Under the pieces are notes generated by a model. That model was given only the letters and a program-made list of their open reading frames with translations. It was not told the DNA's origin and ran no database searches. A stretch of DNA of 64,000 bases from Blastocystis hominis. Lineage: Eukaryota; Sar; Bigyra; Opalinata; Blastocystidae. Location of the stretch: NCBI RefSeq assembly GCF_000151665.1, contig NW_013171818.1:247308-311307 (forward strand), given 5' to 3'. Below are positions 21,512-32,639 of this stretch, piece by piece (positions within the stretch are counted from its first letter, which is position 1; the number at the start of each line of letters is the position of its first letter). A program made the translations under genes and the position numbers.

Positions 21512-23226
21512 TCAAACTATACTCGAAATTGATTTCGATCGAACACACGCGAATGAATCAGGTAGCTTGACATTTTGAAGATTTGGAATATCTAAATACT
21601 ATCAATATTCAATATTCAGAAATACTTTCCAATGTCACTACATGAGGATAACGGAAACTCCAATCTACCGAAGTTATTGATGTTAGATTTGGAAGATCTA
21701 CAAAACAAATCATAACCAATCAATTCATTATTACTTCGCATTATCAATGAAGTTGAATCATCCCATCTTCCAGCAAGTGCACAATCACCGAGTTGAATGG
21801 ATTGTAATGATGGAAGATCTACATCAATCATTTCATTCGAATTCGTTCAATACTTTCGATTATTGTTGATAAGGAATCAGAGAATGCACGATCACCTAAT
21901 GTAATGGATTGTAGATTTGGAAGATCTATGCATCATTCAAATATTCAATATCATATCAATACCTCTGATCACAAATGAACTACACCAGAAATTGTCTGAC
22001 CTACTTCCAATTGTACCAATTTGAATGGATTGTAATTGTGGTAGATTCTTCAATTCAAAGTCTTCTGCAAAATCAAAGAAACTATCTTCACGAATTTCAA
22101 TTGATTCCAATGATTCACAATTCAATATGTGGAATGATTTTGAGTGAAAAAAACTTTGGAAAGCTAAATTATAAGTAATCTCTACCCACTTGGCTCGTTT
22201 CACTTGAGTAAATGAATTGCATCCGATTTTGATAGTTTTCAATCGATTCAATCCATCGATTTTGAATGTTTGCACTGATCCAAAACATTCATCGCCGATT
22301 TCGATAGATCGTAGCCACTCGAATCGATTCAGATCCAATGCATTCAAATCGTTACAGTTATACCATGAAATCGTCAAATCGGTCACTTGCAAACTCACAT
22401 CGGTCCATTTTGTAGATCCAGTGACGCTGAATCGAAGAGGAGCAGGCACAGAATCAGGTCTAGGAATCATGGCTGTTGATAAACCCTACCTCAATTTTGG
22501 ATCGTACCATCCATCAGTCAGTTTCACTCCACTCATTTCCTTTCCATCCTTCCATTCACATTCTCGAGTTGCCATTCCAGTCTTTTCGTCAATCAGACAT
22601 CCTTTCCCTTCACGAATAAATCGTTCATTGTCTTCATCATAGCGAAATCCACCCACATACATCGGAATTCGTTTCGTTGGATCCAAACTATCTGCTCCGT
22701 TTCGCTTCAATTCAGTCATCGTATCTCCATTGAAACATCGAATCACTTCTTTCAATACTCCTTTGCTCCACATCCCTTCCACAGCCACATTTCCGCTTTC
22801 TTCATCGTATTCGATGCCCCAGCCTTCTTTCATTCGTCTTTCGTTGTACCCTCCGTGATACAGCAAATGTCCCGTTTGAACTGACCAGATTTCCATTCGA
22901 ACTCCTTTCTTGTGGTAAACAAAACGTTTGTTATTCATTTGTTCCAAAATATACTCGAATCGCTGACTGAAATCGGATCGACCATTCTTGTATCGAATAA
23001 ACTCCTCCGATTTCTTCCCATTCTCGTCCTCCTTCCATTCTTGTTTCAGTACGTTATTTTCAAACAGATACACATCACCAGATTCTGATCGCAATAGAAA
23101 TTCGTTCTTGTGCTTTCCCTGGAATCGCTGAACAGTGTATTTGATTCCACCCTTGACCAGGGTTTCAGGGTGGCCGAGCGTACCGTATCCGTCCAGCAGA
23201 TACTCGGTGAAGCGAATTTCAGTCAA
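21512..23226 (-). CDS. MORN plus leucine-rich-repeat (BspA-like) protein, multi-exon
   Basis: The first exon (23226 to about 22484) codes about 247 residues with MORN-type repeats (LLYHGGYNERRMKEGWG, MYVGGFRYDEDNERFI). A 30-nt intron (GTAGGG...TCCTAG) follows, then an LRR exon (LRSIEIGDECF, LKTIKIGCNSF, LESIEIREDSF, LQSIQIGTIGS), then single-LRR exons of the same design as in the gene at 2297-4805, to a TGA at 21512-21514. The N-terminal parts of the two genes are clearly different, while the LRR parts and 3' flanks are close, so the LRR half appears to be duplicated or exchanged as a unit. Likely a cytoskeletal or membrane-associated scaffold by its MORN part; the role is unknown. Confidence 0.6.
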
Positions 23227-23418
23227 ATAGGCTATTCATTAGCATGGAAGATAACACAATACATTCTTCTACCATTTTATTTGACCAAAATAAAAAAAAT
23301 ATGAGAAAATCCAAAAGCACACTCAGTTTAATATCCAGTTTAAATATCACCGAAACACAATTCTATTTTTCTATTGGAAATTTAGGAGTATGCATACATG
23401 GTATAAGTTGAGCTAGAA

Positions 23419-23724
23419 ATGCCTGCTTCTCAAATTCCAACAAAAGTAATTCTATTTGCTTCTCGATTTTTCATATTTCTTCTATCAAGTATGTCTTGCT
23501 ATTTTCAAAGTGAATATTCAAAAATGAACCATTATCAATTGAGTGGTGGAGCATTCGATAGGAAATATGTCGAATCATTGCAATTCCACAAATACATTCC
23601 ATTGTTTATTTTGGGAAGCTTTGTTATTTTTGGTTGGGTATTCACACACTTTAATAGCCTATACAATTCTATGAGAAGTGAAGAACGCTATTTGGAATGT
23701 GTTTTTGTTATCCTGAACACTTGA
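23419..23724 (+). CDS. Hypothetical protein with two hydrophobic segments
   Basis: 101 codons; hydrophobic stretches at about residues 9-26 (VILFASRFFIFLLSSM) and 60-78 (YIPLFILGSFVIFGWVF). It is divergent from the LRR gene, with 192 bp between starts. The frame may continue through a 30-nt intron after TGT (about 23701-23730), but I cannot follow it with confidence. No family recognised. Confidence 0.3.
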   Translation: MPASQIPTKVILFASRFFIFLLSSMSCYFQSEYSKMNHYQLSGGAFDRKYVESLQFHKYIPLFILGSFVIFGWVFTHFNSLYNSMRSEERYLECVFVILNT

Positions 23725-25249
23725 GAATAGAGTGTCTCTGAAACAAGATTTCCTAAGCTAGTCTGTGCTTACAACACTATTATTGGTGCTATCAGAGCTT
23801 TGTAGCTAGTTCTAAAGGAGCACAGTAGAAAACAGTTTCAGTAGTGTATTTCGCTATTTCAATATAATCCACCGAAACAATAGGGCTCAAGAATAGTTTT
23901 ACTTTGGCTTGTCCATCCAACTGGTTAAGTCACTTTCGATTTGCTTCGAAGGAATTGCCTATAATGTCAGGAAAATGTCCAAATTGTAGGTTTTGTTGGT
24001 TCCAAATGGACTTCGTGTATTTTCCATTAATTCCACATCTATCCTCATCTTATATTTCTAGACTAGAGAATTGTTAATGTGAACTGTAGAAAACATCCTT
24101 TTTCTGGTGTTGACCAAGATTATGTGTGCTATCCATGCTTGTATCAAATGGATTGGTTATTCTATACGTAATACATATTATTTTCATTGTTTCTATGACC
24201 AATTGTCTTCCAGTCTTATTTCTACATATATTTTGATTCGTATAATGTTCACAGTTTATAATTATAGGTATTCGTATTGATTGTGCATAGATTGGATATT
24301 ATTTGTCACTCACTTTCCCTCAGTGTGTTTCACTTCTAAATTATGTCTCTACAGGGTCAATTCGTTTGATTCGTGCTTATATTCGAATTCCTATTATCTT
24401 TGAAACAGCAATCATCACATTTCTTCCTACTATCAGTAAACTCATTCTACAGCTCAGTCTGCCGTTGTGTAACGTGTACATATTGATAATTATGATGTGC
24501 ATCATCTTCCACAAACAACTCAATCAGTAAGTTATTCATTGTTTTCCTTTGGATTGATAGCTATTCATTCGATATCTAGAGAATAGAAATGATAGTGTGT
24601 GGAATCAATCGAAAAGCAAGAAATCACTTTTCACACTTGGTTACTCTATTGTGTGGGTTGCATCTTGGTGTTGGAAGTGGAGGTTTGGCTAGATAAGCCT
24701 TTCGTTTTGCTAAGCCCTACTTTATTTGATCTCCCCAACAATGCCCAACCACACTCGAACATGTCATTCAAATACGATGGAATTCCAATCCTCTTTTCAA
24801 TCCATTATTTCGCTTATGTAATGAGTGGTAACAGTAGAAAGTCATTGAGATATTACAATTATGTGTATTGCTGCTGTGTTCTAAAACAATATGTTCTCGG
24901 TAGATGCAGTAGAATCATTAGCACAATGCTAGCAAATCAACTATCAACTCACAGCACTCTATTATTATTATTATTATTATTCCTATCAACTAGAGTCGTT
25001 TGGTTCCTCGTTCTGGATTATTCTGTTCATGTTTCTAAATCATTCCAACACCCTACACACTCTAAATCTACATTTTCCTTCTTTCCTTCCTAAACACATT
25101 TTCGATTCTCATTCAAATCCTACAACGCTTCAACCATTCCACATCTCTACAATTCCATCCATCCATCCATCCATCCATCTTCCAAACCAAACACCGCAAC
25201 CATTTCTCTCTCTCTTTCTCTCAGCAACTGCCAAATCGGTCTGGATCGT
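23725..25249. other. AT-rich DNA with further hydrophobic frames, then CCAT and CT tracts
   Basis: Two plus-strand frames (24303-24530 and 24599-25093) code hydrophobic segments (IIFETAIITFLP, LLLLLLLFLST) and might be exons of the same multi-membrane gene as 23419-23724, but no convincing splice chain was found. A CCAT tract lies near 25153-25180 and a CT tract near 25204-25222, marking the abrupt change to GC-rich DNA. Confidence 0.3.
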
Positions 25250-27974
25250 GGAAACGTGGAAACATCGCGACCCACGGCGCACCAGGCGTGATCGACGAGG
25301 TGGGCGCGGATGAGCGCGCCGGTCACGTCGTAGGCGAAGAGGAGGCGGAAGCGGAGGCGGAGGCGGAGGGGCTGGGTGACGGAGACCACGGTGGCGTTCT
25401 GCGCCCAGTTGGACAGGAAGAGATCCAGAGAGCCCGGTCGACTCTGCACACCTTCGTAGGGAGCCACGGACCCCACCCCATCGCCCACCAGATTCCTGCT
25501 CACTCACACTCACACCCACACCCACACCCAGAGCGAACCGGTGAGCGAGGAGGTTGGCTCGCCGTCCACCACCAACACCCAACGAATTCCGACGTGGCCA
25601 TCGTGGACACTCCGAATTGCCTGCCCATCCACTCGGCACTGCCCACTTCGCTCGGGACGCACTCCAGCGTGTAGGAAGTCGCGGGGATCCCACCCTCCAA
25701 CACGTCCCACACATCGCGTCCCGCGGGGAACCAGACGGTTCGGCGGAAGGAGGAAGGAGGAAGTGGCGGGAGCGCGAAGCTCGCACGTGGCGGTGCAGAG
25801 ATCATGGAAGGATCCGGTAATCGCCATCGCACAGTCCCACTCAATGCCCTCCGCCTGATTCCACACACACCGTATACAGAACCGCGGGGATCTTCTCTTG
25901 GCGGGAGAGATACCCGGTGAACGCGGCCACGCTCAGATAGATGGGCGCGTGCTGCACGCTCTGCACGCTCTGCACGCTCTGCACGCTCTGCACGCTCTGC
26001 ACGCTCTGCACGCTCTGCACGCTCTGCACGCTCTGCACGCTCTGCACGCTCTGCACGCTCTGCACGCTCTGCACGCTCTGCACGCTCTGCACGCTCTGCA
26101 CGCTCTGCACGCTCTGCACGCTCTGCACGCTCTGCACGCTCTGCACGCTCTGCACGCTCTGCACGCTCTGCACGCTCTGCACGCTCTACACGCTCTGCAC
26201 GCTCTGCACGCTCTGCACGCTCTGCACGAAATGCACGCTCTGCAGGTCCTGCACGCTCTGCACGCTCTGCACGCTCTGCACGCTCTGCACGCTCTGCACG
26301 CTCTGCACGCTCTGCACGCTCTGCACGCTCTGCACGCTCTGCACGCTCTGCACGCTCTGCACGCTCTGCACGCTCTGCACGCTCTGCACGCTCTGCACGC
26401 TCTGCACGCTCTGCACGCTCTGCACGCTCTGCACGCTCTGCACGCTCTGCACGCTCTGCACGCTCTGCACGCTCTGCAGGTCCAGGAAGCAGTTCGTGCT
26501 GGCGACCTCGCTCTCGCTCTCGCTCTCGCTCTGGATCACGGCCATCGACGCCATCCACGAGCGTCGCACCACGTAGTACCGAATGCTGGCGCCGCCCAGC
26601 TCCGCCGGCTCTGCCCACTGCACGCGCAGCGAGGTCGAGGAGAGCGCGGCCACCTCGAGGTTCTGCACCGCGCCGGGCGCGACGACATACGCGGCGAGGG
26701 TGATGGGAGAGGAGGCCTCGGAGAGGATGGAGCACGCGGCGGAGCACAGCGCCACGCGCAGCCAGTAGGCCACGCACACATCGAGAGAGAGCGAGAGCTC
26801 GGGTTGCTGGACGTCGCCCTCTTGGAGGAGCGCGTCGGCGGCGAAGAGCTGGGAGTGGGAGCCAACCAAGGCCTGCACGAAGAGCTCGCACCACCACCAG
26901 ACCCAGCGCACCTGCGTGGCTTCGAAGGCGGCAGCAGCACGACGGGCGCGGAGGGAGGCAGGGAGGCAGCAGCACGACGGGGCGGTAGACGGAGAAGGAC
27001 GCGAAGGCGGACCAGGAGGCGCCCTTGCGGACACGCCAGCTGATGGCCATCACGCTGTTCACAATGGCGCCCGCCACCAACACGGAGCGCGTCTCGAAGA
27101 ACTGGCTCTGCACATTGCTGCCCATCAAGGCCATCCATCGGGGCTTCATCGGAGATGCCACTGCTCCAGGGAACCTCCATCTGCACAGACACGCTGCGCT
27201 GCGCTGCGCCCACTCCACTTCCCTCATACCAATCGCGCTCTCCACAATCCGAGCAGGCCACAACCGAACACCAACCGAACGCCAACCGAACGCCAACCGA
27301 ACGCCAACCGAACGCCGGCGCGGGTCGAGAAGGTCGCGATGAGGGTTTCCGCGGGGAAGGGGAGGCCGTTTCGGGACACCAACCTGTTGGCATTGATGTA
27401 GAGCGTGCGTGCCTTCGCAGAACCGCGGGAAGGAGCCATCGAAGGCGAAGGCGAAGGCGAACCCAATGGTGTAGTCGGAGATGGAGATCGCGGTGGTGGG
27501 ATAGGAGAACGTGGCCTCGGCCAATTCAAACACGATGTGGATGTTCATGGGCTCGAATGGGTCGTTGATCACCTCGCCCACGCCCACATTGCTCGTGCAG
27601 TACATCGTGGATTGCTTCCCATCTCCCATCGTCCACAGCGCCACGTCCCTCGCCCCATCGCCCGCCACGCAGCGCAGCGCAGCGCAGCGCAGCGCAGCGC
27701 AGCGCAGCATCGGCAGGATGGGCTGGCAGGAGCCCGTCCCCTATCGATCGATCGATCGATTCCCACTGCTGATAGGCGTTGCACCCATCCGTGATCATGC
27801 CCCACTAGTCCACATCGCACTTCGTATCCAACACTTGCCCCAAGTGCCCTTCCGGCTACCCCGCCGCTTCGTCCGCGGGGCACACCACCGCCACGCACCT
27901 CACCTCTCTTCCATTCCACCACTTCCCACACGCCCGCACCACGCACACCTCCACCTTCCCATGCTCCACAATTT
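25250..27974 (-). CDS. GC-rich multi-exon gene with a fibronectin III domain (partial)
   Basis: Coding character on the minus strand moves between frames as expected for many small exons: 27670-27430 (GVGEVINDPFEPMNIHIVF ... SDYTIGFAF), about 27400 (LYINANRLVSRNG), about 27140-27000 (SQFFETRSVLVAGAIVNSV) and 26940-26490, which holds a fibronectin III core (PGAVQNLEVAALSSTSLRVQ ... IRYYVV). The F-strand of that domain (YLSVAAFTGYLS) resumes only after a block of 9-bp tandem repeats. Its 5' part runs into the N gap. Two in-frame TAGs at tyrosine-like positions near 27790-27860 may be errors or decay. It looks like a large extracellular or surface protein, GC-rich in an AT-rich neighbourhood. 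Boundaries and exons are not resolved. Confidence 0.4.
25950..26479. repeat. 9-bp tandem repeat (GCACGCTCT)n
   Basis: About 58 units over 530 bases, nearly perfect, with irregularities at 26183-26190 (CTCTACACG), 26222-26250 (GAAATGCACG, GCAGGTCCTG). It sits between the two halves of a fibronectin III domain on the minus strand. There it could be read as repeated Ser-Val-Gln, but a TAG in that frame at 26183-26185 makes an enlarged intron more likely. Confidence 0.95.
27259..27315. repeat. 12-bp tandem repeat (CGAACGCCAACC)n
   Basis: About four to five copies of a 12-bp unit inside the GC-rich gene, probably in an intron of it. Confidence 0.8.
27668..27712. repeat. 5-bp tandem repeat (GCGCA)n
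   Basis: About eight units of a pentamer; a second short GATC run follows at 27743-27760. Confidence 0.85.
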
Positions 27975-28833
27975 NNNNNNNNNNNNNNNNNNNNNNNNNN
28001 NNNNNNNNNNNNNNNNNNNNNNNNNNNNNNNNNNNNNNNNNNNNNNNNNNNNNNNNNNNNNNNNNNNNNNNNNNNNNNNNNNNNNNNNNNNNNNNNNNNN
28101 NNNNNNNNNNNNNNNNNNNNNNNNNNNNNNNNNNNNNNNNNNNNNNNNNNNNNNNNNNNNNNNNNNNNNNNNNNNNNNNNNNNNNNNNNNNNNNNNNNNN
28201 NNNNNNNNNNNNNNNNNNNNNNNNNNNNNNNNNNNNNNNNNNNNNNNNNNNNNNNNNNNNNNNNNNNNNNNNNNNNNNNNNNNNNNNNNNNNNNNNNNNN
28301 NNNNNNNNNNNNNNNNNNNNNNNNNNNNNNNNNNNNNNNNNNNNNNNNNNNNNNNNNNNNNNNNNNNNNNNNNNNNNNNNNNNNNNNNNNNNNNNNNNNN
28401 NNNNNNNNNNNNNNNNNNNNNNNNNNNNNNNNNNNNNNNNNNNNNNNNNNNNNNNNNNNNNNNNNNNNNNNNNNNNNNNNNNNNNNNNNNNNNNNNNNNN
28501 NNNNNNNNNNNNNNNNNNNNNNNNNNNNNNNNNNNNNNNNNNNNNNNNNNNNNNNNNNNNNNNNNNNNNNNNNNNNNNNNNNNNNNNNNNNNNNNNNNNN
28601 NNNNNNNNNNNNNNNNNNNNNNNNNNNNNNNNNNNNNNNNNNNNNNNNNNNNNNNNNNNNNNNNNNNNNNNNNNNNNNNNNNNNNNNNNNNNNNNNNNNN
28701 NNNNNNNNNNNNNNNNNNNNNNNNNNNNNNNNNNNNNNNNNNNNNNNNNNNNNNNNNNNNNNNNNNNNNNNNNNNNNNNNNNNNNNNNNNNNNNNNNNNN
28801 NNNNNNNNNNNNNNNNNNNNNNNNNNNNNNNNN
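27975..28833. other. Assembly gap (N run, 859 bases)
   Basis: Unknown bases. GC-rich gene sequence ends on its left, and the AT-rich element relic begins just to its right. Confidence 1.
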
Positions 28834-28860
28834 ACTTGTTTACTCTGCCAATACTATAGA

Positions 28861-30010
28861 CTAATCTGTTCGGTACACATTCGAATTCAAGGATATCGGA
28901 CGGTCATTCGCATCTGTCAGTACCCAATCAATGGAATCCAGGTTCGATTGTTCAATCACATCGATCGATAGGTTGTCCCAGGTGATCATGTTGTTCAGTC
29001 CCATCGATACATGAATCAGGTTATCGATCAGCGGACTCTTCAGACCGAATGTTTGAGCATTGATACTACTGTACACTCGGATCACACTCATTCCATTCGT
29101 GATGTCGTAGGCTCCTCTGGGTATTAACACCTCGTGTGGAGATATTCCCACATCGATTAATATCACTTGATCGGTTGGTACGTTGTGCAACACGAAATCG
29201 GTATAGAGTGACACAGACGAGATGGAACACTTATCGAATGACAGAGGATTGTCCAGCTTCACTTCCTTCTTCGTAGTATTACCGAACACTTCCATCATAC
29301 TGAACTGGTTCATCAGTAGAATTGAGGAAGGCACTTGATCACACACATCTTCTATCGTCAATTGGAGTTCGAATTCGCCGTTCAATCACATGATATTACC
29401 ATCCATATCGCGGAACAGGAACATCAATCGATCGAATCGGGTTATCATCGGAATGCAGATGTCTTCCACGGTGCGGAGGTAATTTACCTCGGGATCGTCA
29501 ATGATCATTGTGGTGAGCAGATTGTTGTTCTGATTGGCAATCTTCAGATCGGAGGAACGCACGAGAGACGAGTAGACTTGGATCACTTGTTGATTTCGCG
29601 TGATATCAATCACGTTCGATCCATAGAACAAAGCGGGTAGAATAACCGTTCGTCCTTTCAAACCGAGGATTTCTCGAATATCCGGAGCATTGGTGAAATC
29701 GATGGTGTGTGGGTACTGGATATAAATACATCCATAACTCAAAGCCTTCGTAGATATTGAGAACGTAGTATCGGTCATGGTGTTGAGGATGGCAATGATT
29801 TGACCGATCGTGTAGTATCCAGGAGGAATCATTAGCTCCTCGTCATTCGATATTGTGACCACATTAGTAGAATCCATATTGTTGAACATGACTTGATTGG
29901 GTCTGAACAGGACAGTCATGGAAGTGATGTAGGGGTTCCAATACTTGTAAGGGTTGATTCATTCGAACGTGCCGTTACTAGATGAGCCTTGGATAAGCAT
30001 GGAGTAGTGT
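28861..30010 (-). pseudogene. Broken copy 2 of the possible capsid-related element gene
   Basis: Homologous over its length to the relic at 17450-18369 but more complete: it keeps the C-terminal part missing there, ending VYRTD at TAG 28861-28863. Shared blocks include FRPNQVMFN, PGYYTIGQIIAIL, ILGLKGRTVILP, RSSDLKIANQNNNLL, RFDRLMFLFRDMDGNIM and GEFELQLTIEDVCDQ. It is broken: the start codon position is ATA, a TGA replaces a Trp codon near 29958, and another TGA lies near 29389. It is more GC-rich than copy 1. Same functional guess as copy 1 (structural protein of a Polinton-like element), from context only. Confidence 0.5.
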
Positions 30011-31379
30011 ATGGCTTACTCTCTTTACCATAGTAGTTAGGTATTGACGTGGTTTCGCGCGAAAATATGTTCCTGCCAGCATGAGGTGCATGTGTTAGCT
30101 TTAATTCCATAAGGGGAGTCAAAGACTCCCTAGACAGAATAGCACGGCCGACAACAGGCCGATAGAAATTATGGCAGAAAATGGTCGGAAAAGGCGGCCA
30201 AATATTATCACGTATTACACGCCAATTACTAACTACTATGGTCCCATTTATACTTGCTAACGCTGGACTAAGGATTGCTACTGAAATTGAACTTAGGCCA
30301 AAAGAAAACCATAGGCAGCTTTTGTCAAAATTTATTATTGCTGATATCGAAGTCTTCAATTCCACTATGGCCTTGTGACCAAAGTGAAAATATGAGGAAT
30401 GAGATCAAGACAACTAACGTCAGTTTATTGAAATGATATACAGTTGTTGAAGGTGGGGAAACGTTGATTGTACAGTACTCGTAAGAGAAAAGGGAAAGAG
30501 AGGGAAGGAAAGGTACGATTGATCCGATGGAGAATCAATAAAACGTGGTATATATCGTGAGGCAGTTCCAGATATGGTTGGTGCTAATCAATGCAAAATG
30601 TTAATTACTGAAGGCAGTACTGGGGAGATGAGGAATGAACAGAAAGCAATGCGAGTAGATATTAGTGATAAAGAATATAGGATATAGAATAGTGCAGCAG
30701 TATATTTTGACGAAGAAATGAAATTCGATCCACTTCTAAGCCATGAAGTTTATACTAGCCGCAAATACTGAAGAAGAAAACAGTTGGGAATATTTGAATT
30801 GTAATATTGATTGTAGTTAGGTTATAATGTGGTAAGAGCATGATTTTGAGTTAGCAGACAGAAACTACAGACATCCATAGAATTCGTACTGAGAATAGCA
30901 AATCTGTGATAAATTATCAATATACATATTATTGGTTCACATTTATCATACATTCACACAACCAAAATCGGAGTAATAGTGAATGAGCGGCTAAAAGTAT
31001 GGAAAACAATTGTAATCGTTATGATTAAATATTAGAAATACGAAAACACACAAATTGATTAGAATTACAAAAGTCAACAAGCGACTCAATATTATTTATT
31101 AATAATCGCTTACATCATTACAGTAAAAAGAATCACTTCAAAAAAATGTGGTATTTCAACAAAGTCGAAAGCGAATAAGAAAACATTGTCTTTAATTACT
31201 ATTAACTATACAGATATGCTCTAATTCAACACTTATACATATTCATAGAAGAACCAAATATACATGCCAAGTTTGTGAACCAGTCTTTGTTCGAGTAGAA
31301 TTATCATATATGTTACATATTATTACACATTATATTTCATATATTCATAAAATTACCAGATCTTTCACCTTCTAGTAAA
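30011..31379. other. Intergenic, AT-rich
   Basis: No gene supported. The words TCTCTTTACCA near 30018-30030 also flank the start of the first capsid-like relic (18375-18385), so the homology of the two relics extends slightly upstream. A short MAENG-starting ORF (30171) is noted under findings. Confidence 0.5.
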
Positions 31380-31392
31380 TTCCCGAATGTTC
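31380..31392 (+). promoter_or_regulatory. Heat-shock element upstream of the Hsp20 gene
   Basis: TTCccGAAtgTTC: three perfect alternating nTTCn/nGAAn units, 105 bases before the Hsp20 ATG, with further TTC words at 31400 and 31408. This is the classic binding site of heat-shock factor. Confidence 0.7.
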
Positions 31393-31496
31393 CAAACAAT
31401 TCTAGATCTTTCCCAATTTTGTACTTACTTACTTATTGACTTACTTTTCATTATTTATTTAATTGATTGATTTACCTTAAGTGAGTGATAATAATA

Positions 31497-31952
31497 ATGA
31501 GCATTATATTCCGTGATCCTTTCTTTGATGGTTTTGATGATCTTCTCGTTTCGACTTATCCCAGACAGAATGACTTGGATTCTTGGTTTGATGATGGAAT
31601 TCGACGTGATGTGATTACTCCGTTCAGTGGATTTGGTCGAATGGACATGAAAGAGAACGAGAAAGAGTATGAAATGAGTGTGGATCTGCCTGGAATGGAC
31701 AAGAGTGAAATCAAGATGCATGTTGAAGATAATGGACTTGTGATTGAAGGAGAACGAAAGAGTGAAAAGAAAGAAGAGAAGGACAAATATCATTTCTGTG
31801 AACGTCACTTCGGTTCTTTCCATCGTGAAGTATCTCTTCCTAAGAATGCGAATGTGGATGGTATAAATGCGATGTATGAAAACGGAGTATTGAAAGTGGT
31901 AATTCCCAAAAAGGAAGAGAGCGCCCAAAAGAAACAGATTTGTGTGAATTAA
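31497..31952 (+). CDS. Small heat-shock protein (Hsp20/alpha-crystallin)
   Basis: ATP-independent chaperone that holds unfolding proteins. 151 residues from ATG 31497 (the frame upstream has no ATG). N-terminal DPFFDGFDDL, then the alpha-crystallin domain from about residue 50: EYEMSVDLPGMDKSEIKMHV, VIEGERKSE, GSFHREVSLPKNANVDGINA, and the closing ENGVLKVVIPK. The length and the LPKNANVDxIxAxxENGVL signature are those of class I-like sHsps. Intronless and AT-rich, in an accessory block. A perfect heat-shock element lies upstream and overlapping TGTTTGTT octamers lie 26 nt after the TAA. Confidence 0.95.
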   Translation: MSIIFRDPFFDGFDDLLVSTYPRQNDLDSWFDDGIRRDVITPFSGFGRMDMKENEKEYEMSVDLPGMDKSEIKMHVEDNGLVIEGERKSEKKEEKDKYHFCERHFGSFHREVSLPKNANVDGINAMYENGVLKVVIPKKEESAQKKQICVN

Positions 31953-31977
31953 GTGTATAAATAGTTTGATTTGATAT

Positions 31978-31989
31978 TGTTTGTTTGTT
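31978..31989 (+). terminator. Overlapping TGTTTGTT poly(A) motifs of Hsp20
   Basis: Two overlapping octamers (31978-31985 and 31982-31989); the second has T at the -5 position. Confidence 0.65.
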
Positions 31990-32639
31990 AGTAAACTATT
32001 CAAAACTCAAACTAAAAGGGATTTGTATATCTTTACAAAACTATGATTGAATTGTATATTGAATCATCTACCATTGCTTTATAAGAAGGGATAATGTAGT
32101 TTGAAAGATACTCTGTTTGTTGAGATTGAAGACAATCGAATAATGATGGATTGTCTTGATTTCTCCCCAGTAACACTTTGATTTCAATGTTTTGTAACAC
32201 ATAGAACCAGGAATATATATACATATATATATACATTGTATTAATCATTCAATTTACAATAACACAATAATCTATACTATATATCTAGATTGGTATTCAT
32301 TACATAATTCCATCAATAATCACAATCGATGTTTTTTCTACTCATTGTACAGACTTTGCTTTATTTGAACTACTCCTTTCCTTTTTTCGTATTATCTACA
32401 GTATTACCGAGAAAGAGATTCTAAAGAGAAATTCGATATTTACACTAGAAACACTTTTCTGCCTTCGAAAGGGATAAATAGGAAAATGTGTGTATTATAG
32501 TGAGTATTCATACTAGTTGGAAGCAGAGAGAAAAAGCAATTTTGTATTTGCCTATCAACAAGATATTATTGGATCAGTAAAGGTTTTTTCCATAATATGT
32601 TGGAAAACAATAAGTGAAATAGGGTATGATCTATTTGAG
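31990..32639. other. AT-rich intergenic DNA
   Basis: Includes a TATATA tract near 32210-32232. The frame at 32517 onward has no homology until about 32640. No gene supported. Confidence 0.5.

Noticed and set aside
25950-26479. Repeat array as a CRISPR candidate
   Set aside because: Units of 9 bp directly abut with no spacers. This is a minisatellite in a eukaryotic gene.
25500-27710. 736-codon minus-strand frame containing a long Ala-Glu-Arg repeat
   Set aside because: Produced by a 9-bp repeat that is open in several frames. The fibronectin III homology lies in a different frame.
28861-30010. In-frame TGA codons as evidence of a variant genetic code (TGA = Trp)
   Set aside because: One TGA is at a Trp position, but another replaces a different residue, and intact genes here use TGA as stop (CWC22, SUA5, HDAC).
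30181-30378. 65-codon plus-strand frame near the second element relic
   Set aside because: No family features, and the overlapping minus-strand frame is equally featureless; probably chance.
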